From: Algoriphagus sp.
GTDB lineage: Bacteria; Bacteroidota; Bacteroidia; Cytophagales; Cyclobacteriaceae
Direction: 5' to 3'
Length of the DNA: 64,000 nucleotides
NCBI RefSeq assembly: GCF_029254265.1
Contig: NZ_JAQWXX010000027.1
Coordinates: forward strand, 42,115-106,114
Position 1 is the stretch's first letter; each line of letters begins with the position of its first letter. This document shows positions 37,095-46,339 of this stretch, one piece after another. The notes beneath the pieces are model-generated. The model was not told the DNA's origin. It did no database searches and saw only the letters and a list, made by a program, of their open reading frames with translations. The translations under genes were made by a program, and so were the position numbers.

Positions 37095-38312
37095 TTGAAC
37101 CTTTCCTATTTCATTGCCAAAAGAATCAGCTTTAAAGGCTCTGGAGGGTTTTCGGTGACCATCCATCGGATCGCTGTCGGAAGTCTTGCTTTAGGGCTTG
37201 CCGTTTCTATTATAGCCTTTATGGTTCTTGGAGGTTTCCAAAATACCATTTCTGAAAAGGTTTATGGATTTACAGGGCATTTTCAAGTGCAGCGCTTTAC
37301 AATGAGCAATGCTTTTGAGGAAGCTCCGTTTTCCCTTAATTCTGATTTTTTAAGAGATTACCCCACCTTATCTTTTATCAAAGGTGTTCAGTCTTTTGCT
37401 CATAAAGCTGCTTTGATCAAAGGAGAAGACGAGGTGGAAGGTGTATTGATGAAGGGCGTAGGAGCCGATTTTGACAGCCTGCGTTTCAAGCCTTATTTGA
37501 AAGAAGGAAGATTGCTTCAAATTCCTGATTCAGGAACTTCCAATGAAGTGATGCTAAGTTCTTTTATTGCAAATAAGCTAAATCTGAAAGTCGGCGATAG
37601 AATCACTTTGTATTTTGTACAGGAGCCACCAAGATATCGGCGGGTAGAGGTTGTGGGGATTTTTCAAACTTATCTTGAAAACTTCGATGAAAAGATCATC
37701 ATCGGTGAAATCCAAACGATTCGAAATTTGAATAATTGGCAATCAGACCAAGTGGGAGGATTGGAGATTTTTGTAGATGATTTTAGAAATCGAAAATCTT
37801 ATTTTACTGATATTGAGTCTATAATGGATTTTGACTTAAAGTTGATTGATAGTCAAGATAAGTTTGTTGAGATTTTTGATTGGTTGATATTATTGGATAC
37901 CAACGTGTATGTGTTCATCAGTCTAATTGGCTTTGTCGCAATTTTCAATATGGGGGCTGTACTCTTTATTTTGATCATGGAGCGTACACAAATGATTGGG
38001 ATTTTGAAATCACTTGGTGCATCTAACCGACAAATTCGTCGTATTTTCTTTTGGAATGGAATCAATATTTTACTCCGGGGAATTATTATTGGAAATGTAA
38101 TAGGATTAGGACTAGGGTTTATTCAAGATCAGTTTAGGTTTATTCCACTTGATCCAAATAGTTATTACATGAATTATGTACCGATCGATTGGAATTGGCC
38201 AGTTTTCTTACTGATCAATATCGGAATTGTGATTTTGACAGCCCTAGTACTTTGGATCCCGGTAATGGTGATCTCAAAAGTTGATCCGATTAAATCGATT
38301 CGCTTTGATTAA
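37095..38312 (+). CDS. FtsX/LolC-E-like ABC transporter permease
   Basis: A 405-residue membrane protein: TM1 at about 27-50, a large periplasmic MacB_PCD-like domain (about 50-255), then three membrane segments (about 272-300, 320-345, 373-395). MERTQMIGILKSLGASNRQIRRIF is the coupling helix that contacts an ATPase. This is the lipoprotein-releasing LolC/LolE type. No ATPase gene (LolD) is adjacent. Its 3' end overlaps the converging glycosyltransferase gene by 23 bp. Confidence 0.88.
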   Translation: MNLSYFIAKRISFKGSGGFSVTIHRIAVGSLALGLAVSIIAFMVLGGFQNTISEKVYGFTGHFQVQRFTMSNAFEEAPFSLNSDFLRDYPTLSFIKGVQSFAHKAALIKGEDEVEGVLMKGVGADFDSLRFKPYLKEGRLLQIPDSGTSNEVMLSSFIANKLNLKVGDRITLYFVQEPPRYRRVEVVGIFQTYLENFDEKIIIGEIQTIRNLNNWQSDQVGGLEIFVDDFRNRKSYFTDIESIMDFDLKLIDSQDKFVEIFDWLILLDTNVYVFISLIGFVAIFNMGAVLFILIMERTQMIGILKSLGASNRQIRRIFFWNGINILLRGIIIGNVIGLGLGFIQDQFRFIPLDPNSYYMNYVPIDWNWPVFLLINIGIVILTALVLWIPVMVISKVDPIKSIRFD

Positions 38313-39042
38313 GCTGATAGGGTGAAAAAAGGCTTTTTATTTTCATCCAAATTACCCCAAGAACAGCCTCTTTGAAGATGCCGCTGCTCATTTTTGAAGT
38401 GCCTTTAGTGCGGTCTGTAAAAATAATTGGTACTTCAGTTATTTTGAAACCAAGTTTCCAGGCAGTGAATTTCATTTCAATCTGAAATGCATACCCTATA
38501 AACTTAACTTCTTTCAATTTGATACCTTTTAAGACGCTTCTATGGTAGCATTTGAATCCTGCTGTGGCGTCTTTGACTGGTAGTCCTGTGATGAAGTTAA
38601 CATAGACGCTGGCAAAATAGGACATCAACACTCTTCCTATTGGCCAATTGACTACGTTCACCCCAGTAATATATCTTGACCCTATAGCCAAATCATATCC
38701 TTGAACTGCACATGCTTCATATAGCCGGATTAGATCATCAGGATTGTGTGAAAAATCGGCATCCATCTCAAAAATATAATCATAATTATTCTTCAATGCC
38801 CATTCAAAACCAGTGATATAAGCAGTACCTAATCCTAGTTTTTCTGCCCGCTCGATTAGAAAAAGCCGGTTAGGAAACACCTTTTGAAGAGATTTGACAA
38901 TGGTAGCAGTCCCATCTGGACTTCCATCATCAATGATCAGCAATTCAAATTCACCATCCAAATTCATCACTTTTAATATCATATCGCTGATATTTTCCAG
39001 CTCATTAAAAGTGGGGATTATAACGAGTTTTTTGTGGTTCAT
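38290..39042 (-). CDS. Polyprenol-phosphate mannosyltransferase-like GT2 glycosyltransferase
   Basis: A GT2 glycosyltransferase of 250 residues when started at the ATG at 39042. A longer frame starts at 39129 but would leave only 11 bp to the divergent neighbour, and its extra residues are unlike the family. MNHKKLVIIPTFNELENI opens the GT-A fold; LIIDDGSPDGTA and FEMDADFSHNP carry the DxD-type metal ligands; AIGSRYITGV is another family block. Closest style is dolichol/polyprenol monophosphomannose synthase (DPM1). No extra membrane domain. The 3' end overlaps the permease gene by 23 bp. Confidence 0.9.
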   Translation of the reverse strand: MNHKKLVIIPTFNELENISDMILKVMNLDGEFELLIIDDGSPDGTATIVKSLQKVFPNRLFLIERAEKLGLGTAYITGFEWALKNNYDYIFEMDADFSHNPDDLIRLYEACAVQGYDLAIGSRYITGVNVVNWPIGRVLMSYFASVYVNFITGLPVKDATAGFKCYHRSVLKGIKLKEVKFIGYAFQIEMKFTAWKLGFKITEVPIIFTDRTKGTSKMSSGIFKEAVLGVIWMKIKSLFSPYQLNQSESI

Positions 39043-39140
39043 AGGGTTAAGCAAGCCCAAAAGTAAGGTAATGCAATCATTTTTTAAGAATGGTCCATAT
39101 AAATTTTGGTTAAAGTTTAGCTTTGTCAAAAAATTGAACT

Positions 39141-40019
39141 ATGCAAAAACCTGTTGCTATCGTCAGCTACTTTTCTGTTGGAGCCTATGATACGAATACG
39201 GTGGATGAGGATAAGATTCTTTCTCAGGTCCTTACCGAATTAAATATCCCTAATGAGATTGTTCCTTGGTCTACCCCAGACGAAGATTGGTCTCGGTTTT
39301 CTTTTTTGTTGATCAAATCAGTTTGGGATTATTTTGATTTTTATCTGGAATTCCTGGATTGGGTCAAGCACATAAAATCCTTGGATTTACCAGTGTTGAA
39401 CGACTTGGATTCCATATTATGGAATTCTGACAAAACTTATTTGCTGGAAATTCAGGAAAAAGGCTTCCCGGTTATTGCTGGAAAATTACTTGAAAAAGGA
39501 ACCAAGTTTAATGGTGAAGCTTTCAAGGAATCAATGAAATCAGATACCTGGGTCATAAAGCCCTTGGTAAGTGGTGGGGCTAAAAACACCTTAAAAATCA
39601 AAGCAAATGATTGGAAATCTCAGGAGAAAAAAATAAACGATCTTCTTCAAACAGAATCCTTTTTGATCCAACCATTCATCAAAGAAGTAGCTGAAGTAGG
39701 AGAGTATTCCTTGATCTTTTTTAATGGCAAATTTTCCCATACGGTGCTTAAAACTCCTGCAAAAGATGATTTTAGAGTCCAGCATTACTTCGGTGGGACT
39801 ATCGCTACGATTCAGCCTTCGGCAAAAATGCTGGATTCCTGTCAAAAACTTGTCGATGAATTCGCTTCCGATAGCCTTTATGTCAGGGTTGATGGGGTAG
39901 AGGTCGATGGTGTGTTTCATCTGATGGAACTGGAGATGATCGAACCCTACTTATTTTTGGTTCTGGATGAAAAAGCTATTCCAAACTACAAGGAAGCTTT
40001 GAGAGAAAGATTGAAGTAA
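39141..40019 (+). CDS. ATP-grasp domain protein (RimK/DcsG-like)
   Basis: A 292-residue ATP-grasp ligase-like protein. An N-terminal pre-ATP-grasp domain (SVWDYFDFYLEFLDWV near residue 57), then an ATP-grasp fold with WVIKPLVSGGAKNT near 134, FLIQPFIKEVAEVGEYSLIF near 172 and metal-binding VDGVEVDGVFHLMELEMIEP near 250. It resembles glutathione synthetase/DcsG-type ligases that join a carboxylate to an amine. The substrate is unknown and there is no biosynthetic cluster around it. Single gene. Confidence 0.82.
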   Translation: MQKPVAIVSYFSVGAYDTNTVDEDKILSQVLTELNIPNEIVPWSTPDEDWSRFSFLLIKSVWDYFDFYLEFLDWVKHIKSLDLPVLNDLDSILWNSDKTYLLEIQEKGFPVIAGKLLEKGTKFNGEAFKESMKSDTWVIKPLVSGGAKNTLKIKANDWKSQEKKINDLLQTESFLIQPFIKEVAEVGEYSLIFFNGKFSHTVLKTPAKDDFRVQHYFGGTIATIQPSAKMLDSCQKLVDEFASDSLYVRVDGVEVDGVFHLMELEMIEPYLFLVLDEKAIPNYKEALRERLK

Positions 40020-40326
40020 GAATTTAAAGGTATATCTGCAATTATACTAATAGGGAAATTTCATTGGATTTTTGGGCTGGAAGACAGATGACCGAAGACC
40101 GAAGTTTGCCAAAACGGAACTTCAATCGGACTTTTATCCCGTTAAATCAAGCTACTGTTAAGAAAGCTGATAATTATAAAGAATAATTTGGTTATCCACA
40201 TTGATTCCAGTTGGCTTATTTTCTGGATATAAGACTAATGACGTAATGACAGCGGCCTAAAACCCAGAGCTTAATTTAATTATTTGTTGGGTTAAGACAT
40301 TTGTTTGCCTAAAAGCGGATAAAAAT
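40020..40326. other. Gene-free intergenic region
   Basis: A 307-bp stretch between the ATP-grasp gene and the converging TPR lipoprotein gene. It contains a short repeated phrase (ATGACCGAAGACCGAAG near 40087) of the low-complexity kind. I see no gene, terminator or RNA structure that I can support. Confidence 0.5.
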
Positions 40327-41124
40327 TTAAATACAGACTTCAGCTTGGTTTCTAGCATACTCGCTGCCTTTTGAGGCGGCGAGTTGGAGGATTTGACAAC
40401 CCGCATCATCACCCAGCTTTGCCATGCAATAGCCTTTTTTGGCAAGTGCCTCGATATGGTTGGGATTAGCCTTTAAAACAGCTTCAAAATCATCCAAAGC
40501 CCATTCTATATAGCCAGCTTTCATTAGCGCAAAACCTCGGTTATATTTTCCTACAGTATTATCCGGTTCTAACTGTACATAGGAATTAAACGAAGCAGCA
40601 CAGCCTAGGACATCCCCTCGGAGCGCTCTCGCCATACCTTGATAATAATACACTTTGGCAAATTTTGGATTTAGATCTTTAGCCATTTCGAGAAAATTCT
40701 CCGCAGATTCATATTTTTCAAGCATCAGATGTGTTCTGCCAACTAAGTAAAGAATATCAAAATCTTCATAATCTAAGGTTGCCGCCCGAAGTAAGTACAG
40801 TTCGGCCTCTTTATATTTCTTTTGTTCAAATAGAATTTTACCCAATCCTGCAAAAGCTTGTGCATATTCAGAATCCAAATCGATGATTCGCTCATAATCT
40901 GATTTTGACTTTTCGATTTCACCAAGTTCCTCATAGGATCTAGCTCGAATATGAAGCGCTTTTAAATCTGTTACATGAAAAAATAGATAGGCATTCAATT
41001 CTGAAACAGCTTCCTCATAATTCCCCTTTTCATACAATTTTTCGATAGAATTGAGATCTTCTGAACAAGATGAGACTGTGAAAAGTAACAGCGATATAGT
41101 TATGATATGTAGAAGTCGTTTCAT
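40327..41124 (-). CDS. TPR-repeat lipoprotein
   Basis: A 265-residue lipoprotein (signal MKRLLHIITISLLLFTVSSC, C20) made almost entirely of about six tetratricopeptide repeats, for example YAQAFAGLGKILFEQKKYKEAELYL near residue 87 and GKYNRGFALMKAGYIEWALDDF near 195. TPR arrays bind other proteins; the partner is unknown. It sits downstream of the his operon, separated by a terminator. Confidence 0.85.
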   Translation of the reverse strand: MKRLLHIITISLLLFTVSSCSEDLNSIEKLYEKGNYEEAVSELNAYLFFHVTDLKALHIRARSYEELGEIEKSKSDYERIIDLDSEYAQAFAGLGKILFEQKKYKEAELYLLRAATLDYEDFDILYLVGRTHLMLEKYESAENFLEMAKDLNPKFAKVYYYQGMARALRGDVLGCAASFNSYVQLEPDNTVGKYNRGFALMKAGYIEWALDDFEAVLKANPNHIEALAKKGYCMAKLGDDAGCQILQLAASKGSEYARNQAEVCI

Positions 41125-41138
41125 AACTAAATAAAGGC

Positions 41139-41186
41139 AAAAAAAAGACTCAGTAAAAATTATTGATGTTAAATTTTACTGAGACT
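41139..41186 (-). terminator. Intrinsic terminator after hisB
   Basis: CTCAGTAAAA (41149-41158) / TTTTACTGAG (41174-41183) with a 15-nt loop, then a T-run on the minus strand. Ends the hisGDCB operon. Confidence 0.75.
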
Positions 41187-41194
41187 GTTATATT

Positions 41195-42292
41195 TTAGAG
41201 TACTCCCTTGGTACTAGGCAGTTGATTGATATTTCTAGGGTCCCGCATCACCGCCATTTTAATAGCACGGGCAAGTGACTTGAACATTGCCTCGATCTTA
41301 TGATGTTCATTATCTCCTTCTGCTTTGATATTCAAATTACACTTTGCCGTATCAGAAAATGACTTGAAGAAATGATAGAACATTTCAGTAGGCATATCTC
41401 CAACTTTTTCGCGACTGAATTTCGCATCCCATACGATCCATGGTCTTCCACCAAAATCTATTGCAACCTGCGCAAGGACATCATCCATCGGAAGAAGAAA
41501 ACCATAACGGTAGATTCCCTTTTTATCACCAAGCGCTTTCAAATAGGCTTCACCAAGCGCTAAGGCAGTGTCTTCAATCGTATGATGCTCATCAATATGA
41601 AGGTCACCATTTACTTTAATTTCTAAATCTGTGCTTCCATGCTTGCCTAATTGCTCCAGCATATGATCGAAAAAGTGAAGTCCAGTGGAAATGTTACACT
41701 GACCACTTCCATCCAAATTCAATTTAATTCGGATATCAGTTTCAGATGTTTTTCGAATAACTTCAGCAGCACGAGGAGGCATTTTCAAAAATTCATAAAT
41801 CGCATCCCAATCAGTAGTAGTAAAGTCTGCTTCCTCTGCCTGTTCACCAATGAAGATTGACTTTGAACCTAGATTTTTAGCAAGTTGAATATCAGTCAAT
41901 CGATCTCCGATTACATAGGAATTAGCAAGATCATATTCTTCAGAGAAATATTGTGTGAGTAATCCTGTCCTTGGTTTTCGAGTAGGTGCATTTTCATGCT
42001 CAAAGGTTTTATCTACGTGGATAGCTTTGAAAATTATATTCTCCTGCTCCATCGTCTTAAGCATTTTGTATTGAGCTGGCCAAAAGTCTTTCTCGGGAAA
42101 AGAATCTGTACCCAAACCATCCTGATTGGTCACCATAACTAACTCATAGTCAGTTTCCTCTGCTATTTTCCTCAAGTTCGAGATTGCTTTAGGTAGAAAC
42201 TCCAATTTTTCCAGACTATCTACCTGAAAATCTGTAGGTGGTTCCTTGATTATTGTGCCGTCTCGGTCGATAAATAATACTTTCTTCTTCAT
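41195..42292 (-). CDS. hisB: Bifunctional histidinol-phosphatase/imidazoleglycerol-phosphate dehydratase
   Basis: A fused HisB of 365 residues when started at the ATG at 42292; a longer frame from 42337 overlaps hisC and adds residues unlike the family. N-terminal HAD phosphatase: LFIDRDGTI with the two catalytic Asp (D9, D11), about 1-165. C-terminal IGP dehydratase has two His-rich metal motifs, DEHHTIED and DNEHHKIEA, plus HFFDHML. It catalyses steps 6 and 8 of histidine synthesis. Last gene of hisGDCB, 7 bp after hisC. Confidence 0.96.
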   Translation of the reverse strand: MKKKVLFIDRDGTIIKEPPTDFQVDSLEKLEFLPKAISNLRKIAEETDYELVMVTNQDGLGTDSFPEKDFWPAQYKMLKTMEQENIIFKAIHVDKTFEHENAPTRKPRTGLLTQYFSEEYDLANSYVIGDRLTDIQLAKNLGSKSIFIGEQAEEADFTTTDWDAIYEFLKMPPRAAEVIRKTSETDIRIKLNLDGSGQCNISTGLHFFDHMLEQLGKHGSTDLEIKVNGDLHIDEHHTIEDTALALGEAYLKALGDKKGIYRYGFLLPMDDVLAQVAIDFGGRPWIVWDAKFSREKVGDMPTEMFYHFFKSFSDTAKCNLNIKAEGDNEHHKIEAMFKSLARAIKMAVMRDPRNINQLPSTKGVL

Positions 42293-42299
42293 CGATATT

Positions 42300-43361
42300 T
42301 TATTTTTTGGAGGAAAAGATTTTAGAAAGTGCTTCAATCAAGCGCTCATTCTCAGTTCGGGTACCAACAGTGATCCGAAGGCAGTCTTCACAAAGGATTA
42401 CTTTTGATCGATTCCTGACGATAACCTTCTGATCGATCAACTCATCATAAACCAAATTTGCATTTGGCATTTTAACCAAAAGGAAGTTGGCATCTGAGGG
42501 ATAAATTTTATTTACAAAGTCCAAGGATTCTAATTTTGTTTTTAGAAACTCTCGCTCTACAAGAATGTCTTTGACCATGGCTTTTACTTTCTCATAATTA
42601 TCCATCGCCGCCAAAACTGTCTCCTGAGTCAAGCCTGAAATATTATAAGGAGGCTTGATCCGGTTTAGAATCTTGATCAGATCTTTGGAAGCGAAAGCCA
42701 TTCCCAGTCGGAGGGAAGCCAAGCCCCAAGCCTTGGAGAAGGTCTGCATTACGAGCAGATTCTTGAAATTCTTTAACTCTGTAGTGAAGCTTGGCTCATC
42801 GCTAAAATCACTATAAGCCTCATCCACTACAACCAATCCTTTGAACTTCTTCAAGAGATGCAAAATGTCTTCTCGATTGACCTTATTTCCACTTGGATTA
42901 TTTGGTGAGCAAATAAAGATGATCTTGGTATGCTTATCTACTTCATTGAGAATTTTGTCAGTTCTAAGCTGAAATTCTGCTGTAAGCGGTACTTTTCTAA
43001 CATCCACATCGTTGATCGAAGCACTCACTTCATACATCCCGTAGGTAGGAGGGAGAAGGATTACATTATCTTTTCCAGGATTACAAAAGGCTCTAAAAAG
43101 CAAGTCTATTGCCTCATCTGATCCATTTCCCAGGAAAATCTGCGAAGGTTTTACTTCCTTGATTTCAGCTATTTTCTGCTTCAGTTCCTCTTGATATGGA
43201 TCTGGATATCGGTTGAAATCCTGATCTGTAATCGAACCAAAAGGATTTTCATTTGCATCCAAAAAGACCCCTTCTTTGCCGGTATATTCATCACGGGCAG
43301 AAGTATAAGCCTGTAAAGTTGCGATGTGTGGTCTAAGTAATTTCTCTAATTTGAAGCTCAT
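42300..43361 (-). CDS. hisC: Histidinol-phosphate aminotransferase
   Basis: A 353-residue fold-type I PLP enzyme. [11 protein letters not shown] near residue 33; [11 protein letters not shown] near 150; the PLP lysine is in [15 protein letters not shown] near 211; the C-terminal [10 protein letters not shown] binds the substrate phosphate/carboxylate. Overlaps hisD by 4 bp (ATGA), so the two are coupled. Confidence 0.96.
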   Translation of the reverse strand: MSFKLEKLLRPHIATLQAYTSARDEYTGKEGVFLDANENPFGSITDQDFNRYPDPYQEELKQKIAEIKEVKPSQIFLGNGSDEAIDLLFRAFCNPGKDNVILLPPTYGMYEVSASINDVDVRKVPLTAEFQLRTDKILNEVDKHTKIIFICSPNNPSGNKVNREDILHLLKKFKGLVVVDEAYSDFSDEPSFTTELKNFKNLLVMQTFSKAWGLASLRLGMAFASKDLIKILNRIKPPYNISGLTQETVLAAMDNYEKVKAMVKDILVEREFLKTKLESLDFVNKIYPSDANFLLVKMPNANLVYDELIDQKVIVRNRSKVILCEDCLRITVGTRTENERLIEALSKIFSSKK

Positions 43362-44653
43362 TTTTTCTTTGATTTCAAATAATTTAATCGGATAGTAACA
43401 GCATTTTTATGAGCATCCAAAAGCTCATTTTCAGCCATGATTTCAACAGTAGGCCCTAGATTTCTAATTCCTTCTTCAGAAATTTTTTGATAAGTGATTT
43501 TCTTCAAAAAGCTATCCAATGAGACCCCACTGTAATTTCTTGCATAACCATAAGTTGGCAAGGTGTGGTTTGTCCCGGAGGCGTAATCACCTGCGGACTC
43601 AGGGGTGTAGTTTCCAATGAAAACTGATCCGGCATTGTATATTCCTTCTATCGCTTCTTCCTCATTTTCTACACTGATGATAAGGTGCTCAGGCGCATAT
43701 TGATTAATGATTTCCAGAGCCATAGAGGTAGAATCCAAAACTACCGCTACAGAGTTTGAGAGGGCCTTTTTTGCAATATCTTTTCTGGATAGGGTTTTCA
43801 ATTGTATCTCAACTTCCTTAAGTACTCTTTTAGCGAAGGACTCCGAGTTTGTAATCAAGACTACTTGAGAATCTACTCCATGCTCTGCTTGAGAAAGTAA
43901 ATCAGAAGCTACGAAAGATGGAATAGCCGTTTCGTCTGCATATACTAAAACCTCAGAAGGTCCCGCCGGCATATCTATGGCCACACCATATTTGGTTGAT
44001 AACTGCTTCGCAGCAGTCACATACTGGTTTCCAGGACCAAAGATTTTATCAACTTGAGGGACTGATTCTGTTCCAAAAGTCATGGCAGCAATAGCTTGTG
44101 CTCCGCCAGCTTTCACGATTTTGTCGATTCCGATAAGTTTTGCGGTATAAAGAATTGCTGGGTGAACTTTTCCTTCACGATTTGGAGGAGTACAAAGTAC
44201 GATCTCTGAGCATCCGGCTAATTTGGCAGGAACGCCTAACATCAACACGGTGCTAAATAGGGGAGCGGTTCCTCCCGGAATATAAAGTCCTACTCGTTGG
44301 ATTGGAACGCTTTTTCTTCGGCATACCACTCCTGGCATTACTTCCTGGATCAGTTCGGGTGTCGCTTGCGCTGCATGAAAGCGTTCTATGTTGTCTTTTG
44401 CCACTTGGATTGCAGTTTTCAATTCAGGGGAAACAAGCGCTTCACCTTCATTGATCTCTTCAGTTGAAACTAAAAGGGATTTTAATTGAATATGATCGTA
44501 TTCTAAAGCAAATTTAAGTAGTGCTTTATCTCCATTTTGCTCCACTTTTTTCAAAATGGGCTTAACAATTTTATTGATAGCTTTGGTTTTAAAGGTTGGT
44601 CTGGCCAATTCCTTTTTCCAAGTGTTCTTTACCGGATTAAGTAGAATTTTCAT
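43358..44653 (-). CDS. hisD: Histidinol dehydrogenase
   Basis: A 431-residue HisD that oxidises histidinol to histidine with two NAD+. Family blocks: RVGLYIPGGTAPLFSTVLM near residue 117, GGAQAIAAMTFGTESVPQVD near 183, and the zinc/substrate region LLSQAEHGVDSQV near 253 followed by HTLPTYGYARNYSGVS near 365. It lies 40 bp after hisG. Confidence 0.97.
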   Translation of the reverse strand: MKILLNPVKNTWKKELARPTFKTKAINKIVKPILKKVEQNGDKALLKFALEYDHIQLKSLLVSTEEINEGEALVSPELKTAIQVAKDNIERFHAAQATPELIQEVMPGVVCRRKSVPIQRVGLYIPGGTAPLFSTVLMLGVPAKLAGCSEIVLCTPPNREGKVHPAILYTAKLIGIDKIVKAGGAQAIAAMTFGTESVPQVDKIFGPGNQYVTAAKQLSTKYGVAIDMPAGPSEVLVYADETAIPSFVASDLLSQAEHGVDSQVVLITNSESFAKRVLKEVEIQLKTLSRKDIAKKALSNSVAVVLDSTSMALEIINQYAPEHLIISVENEEEAIEGIYNAGSVFIGNYTPESAGDYASGTNHTLPTYGYARNYSGVSLDSFLKKITYQKISEEGIRNLGPTVEIMAENELLDAHKNAVTIRLNYLKSKKK

Positions 44654-44693
44654 ACTTGAGAGATTCTGGTTGAATTTTTTCTGAAAGCTGAAA

Positions 44694-45554
44694 TCAAATG
44701 ATCATTTTTTCAATAGGAACTACTAAGATCCCTTCTGCACCGGCTTCTCGAAGCTCCTCGATATTTTCCCAGAATTGATCCTCCTGCAGAACCGAGTGTA
44801 CGGAAGACCAACCTGGCTGTGCCAATGGTAGAATCGTAGGGCTACGCATACCTGGAATCAAACTGATGATTTTATCAATCGATTCATTGGGTGCATTTAA
44901 TAAGACATACTTATTGCTTTTTCCTTTTTGAACCGCATTCATCCTGAAAAGGAGCTTTTCAACAATGGCCTTTTTCCAGTCAACAAGGTTTTTGTTTGCA
45001 ATTAGTACTGCTTCAGATTTGAAGATTTCCTCGACTTCTTTCAGACCATTCATCATCAAGGTAGATCCTGAGCTGACGATATCACAGATCCCCTCAGCCA
45101 AACCAATGCTAGGGGCGATCTCTACCGAACCACTAATCTCATGAATTGCTGCGTTTATTCCTTCTTTATTCAAGTAGTCCCCTAAAATTTTGGGATAGGA
45201 AGTGGCGATGTTTTTTCCTTCGAAATAGGAAACGCCAGTATATGCCTGTCCTTTGGGAATGGCTAATGAAAGTCTGCATTTGGAAAAGCCTAATTTCTTC
45301 AAGGTGACAACTTCTTTGTCCTTTTCCACTAATTCATTTTCTCCTACAATCCCCAAGTCAGCCACTCCGTCGGCTACATAGCCTGGGATATCATCATCTC
45401 GAAGAAATAGAAATTCGATTGGAAAGTTGGTGGAAGTGGACTTGAGTTTCCCGGTTCCATTATAAAATTTGATACCACATTCTTTGATGAGGCTAAGTGA
45501 ATCGTCGGATAGTCTGCCGCTTTTCTGCACGGCAATACGGATTATTTGTTCCAT
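44694..45554 (-). CDS. hisG: ATP phosphoribosyltransferase (long form)
   Basis: A 286-residue long-form HisG, the first committed enzyme of histidine synthesis. The catalytic type II periplasmic-binding fold runs to about 210 (IAVQKSGRLSDDSL; DLGIVGENEL; IVSSGSTL), and the last 75 residues are the regulatory ferredoxin-like domain that binds histidine (GMRSPTILPLAQPGW). So the pathway is controlled both by feedback and, apparently, by the upstream leader peptide. First gene of hisGDCB; hisH, hisA, hisF and hisI are outside the window. Confidence 0.96.
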   Translation of the reverse strand: MEQIIRIAVQKSGRLSDDSLSLIKECGIKFYNGTGKLKSTSTNFPIEFLFLRDDDIPGYVADGVADLGIVGENELVEKDKEVVTLKKLGFSKCRLSLAIPKGQAYTGVSYFEGKNIATSYPKILGDYLNKEGINAAIHEISGSVEIAPSIGLAEGICDIVSSGSTLMMNGLKEVEEIFKSEAVLIANKNLVDWKKAIVEKLLFRMNAVQKGKSNKYVLLNAPNESIDKIISLIPGMRSPTILPLAQPGWSSVHSVLQEDQFWENIEELREAGAEGILVVPIEKMII

Positions 45555-45638
45555 GTTGGCATTTACGCTAAGTATTAAAAGAGGTGAAGTAAATTTTGGC
45601 GAACCGCAGAATCCCTGTCATCGACGGCGCCGGGTAGT

Positions 45639-45662
45639 AAAAAACATTCCTTAAACGGAATG
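45639..45662 (-). terminator. Attenuator terminator of the his operon
   Basis: On the minus strand CATTCC (45662-45657), loop GTTTAA (holding the leader stop codon), GGAATG (45650-45645), then TTTTTT (45644-45639). The first three bases of the stem are the last His codon of the leader peptide. Confidence 0.65.
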
Positions 45663-45734
45663 ATGGAAATGATGCAGCAAATGCGATTGCTGGCAGCCAG
45701 ATAAAAATACACTATTTCTAGTCTTGTTTTCCAT
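45651..45734 (-). CDS. hisL: Histidine operon leader peptide
   Basis: A 27-codon frame between the his promoter and hisG, too short for usual gene finders. The peptide has histidine at positions 18, 21, 22, 24 and 25 (SHLLHHFHHSV at the end), five in eight codons. The stop codon is in the loop of an intrinsic terminator, and codon 25 (His) forms the start of its stem. This is the expected design for attenuation: a ribosome waiting for His-tRNA would cover the stem and allow readthrough into hisG. The ATG lies 9 nt after the -7 box, so the mRNA is nearly leaderless. A second hairpin (CAGCAA/TTGCTG, codons 15-20) lies inside the frame. Confidence 0.75.
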   Translation of the reverse strand: MENKTRNSVFLSGCQQSHLLHHFHHSV

Positions 45735-45743
45735 TGTTGTTTG

Positions 45744-45774
45744 CAAATATAGGGATGGGGTCACAAGATACAAA
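45744..45774 (-). promoter_or_regulatory. Bacteroidota-type promoter of the his operon
   Basis: TTTG (45774-45771), exactly 19 bp, then TATATTTG (45751-45744) on the minus strand: a full match to TTTG-N19-TAnnTTTG. Transcription should start about 4-7 bp later, just ahead of the leader ATG at 45734. Confidence 0.7.
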
Positions 45775-45897
45775 TCCATTCCTACTATAATTTGTTTGAA
45801 AAAATTGACGGGTAGTAAATAAATCCGATTTCAATATTCATATTTTTATTTCTGACCATTTCAGCCTTGGGCGGCTTAAAGAACCCATGACAAAACC

Positions 45898-46323
45898 ATG
45901 CAAACTTCAAAAAGAACTCCTGTTTTTCTAGGCACAGTTGTATCCTGGATGCTTTTCGCCTTTATCGCTTTGGGCATGTGGGGTTGTCCTACTTACAATG
46001 TTTGGCAACAGGAAATGAGCGGAAGAGCAGAATTTGCCAAAGCAGAACAAAACCGTAGGATCCTAATCGAGGAGGCAGCTGCCAATCTGGAAGCTGAGAA
46101 ACTCAATGCTCAAGCTGAAATCGAACGTGCCAAAGGTGCGGCCGAAGCTATCAAAATCGAAAATGGATCTATCTCCGAAAAGTATATCCAATACCTTTGG
46201 GTAAGGCAGCAGAAGAACCTTGGGGATAAGACAGTAATCTATATCCCTACAGAAGCAAATCTTCCGATTCTCGAAGCAGGAAGACTGCCAAAGATCCCGA
46301 ACTATTCCGATCCAGAAAATTAA
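45898..46323 (+). CDS. Small membrane protein resembling the C-terminal tail of SPFH/Band 7 proteins
   Basis: A 141-residue protein: one membrane segment (about 10-30, ending MWGCP), then an Ala/Glu-rich helix (about 40-90) with the AEIERAKGAAEAIKIENG pattern of the prohibitin/stomatin coiled coil, and a C-terminal part with DKTVIYIPTEANLPILEAG. The SPFH domain proper is absent, so this is a short stand-alone version and not a full prohibitin. Whether it is a truncated relic or a true family is unclear; the intact frame, start and terminator argue for a working gene. Confidence 0.7.
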   Translation: MQTSKRTPVFLGTVVSWMLFAFIALGMWGCPTYNVWQQEMSGRAEFAKAEQNRRILIEEAAANLEAEKLNAQAEIERAKGAAEAIKIENGSISEKYIQYLWVRQQKNLGDKTVIYIPTEANLPILEAGRLPKIPNYSDPEN

Positions 46324-46339
46324 TTTATTCAATCATAAT

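Noticed and set aside
39043..39129. N-terminal extension of the glycosyltransferase
   Set aside because: The extra 29 residues do not resemble the GT2 start, and would leave 11 bp to the divergent ATP-grasp gene. ATG at 39042 fits better.
40257..40445. 62-codon minus-strand frame at the 3' end of the TPR lipoprotein gene
   Set aside because: Mostly overlaps the TPR gene in another frame; shadow.
42293..42337. N-terminal extension of HisB
   Set aside because: Overlaps hisC and is followed by the canonical start [13 protein letters not shown] at 42292.
45595..45640. Possible tRNA-like end (GGTTCGCC) on the minus strand upstream of hisG
   Set aside because: No acceptor or anticodon arms can be drawn; treated as leader structure.
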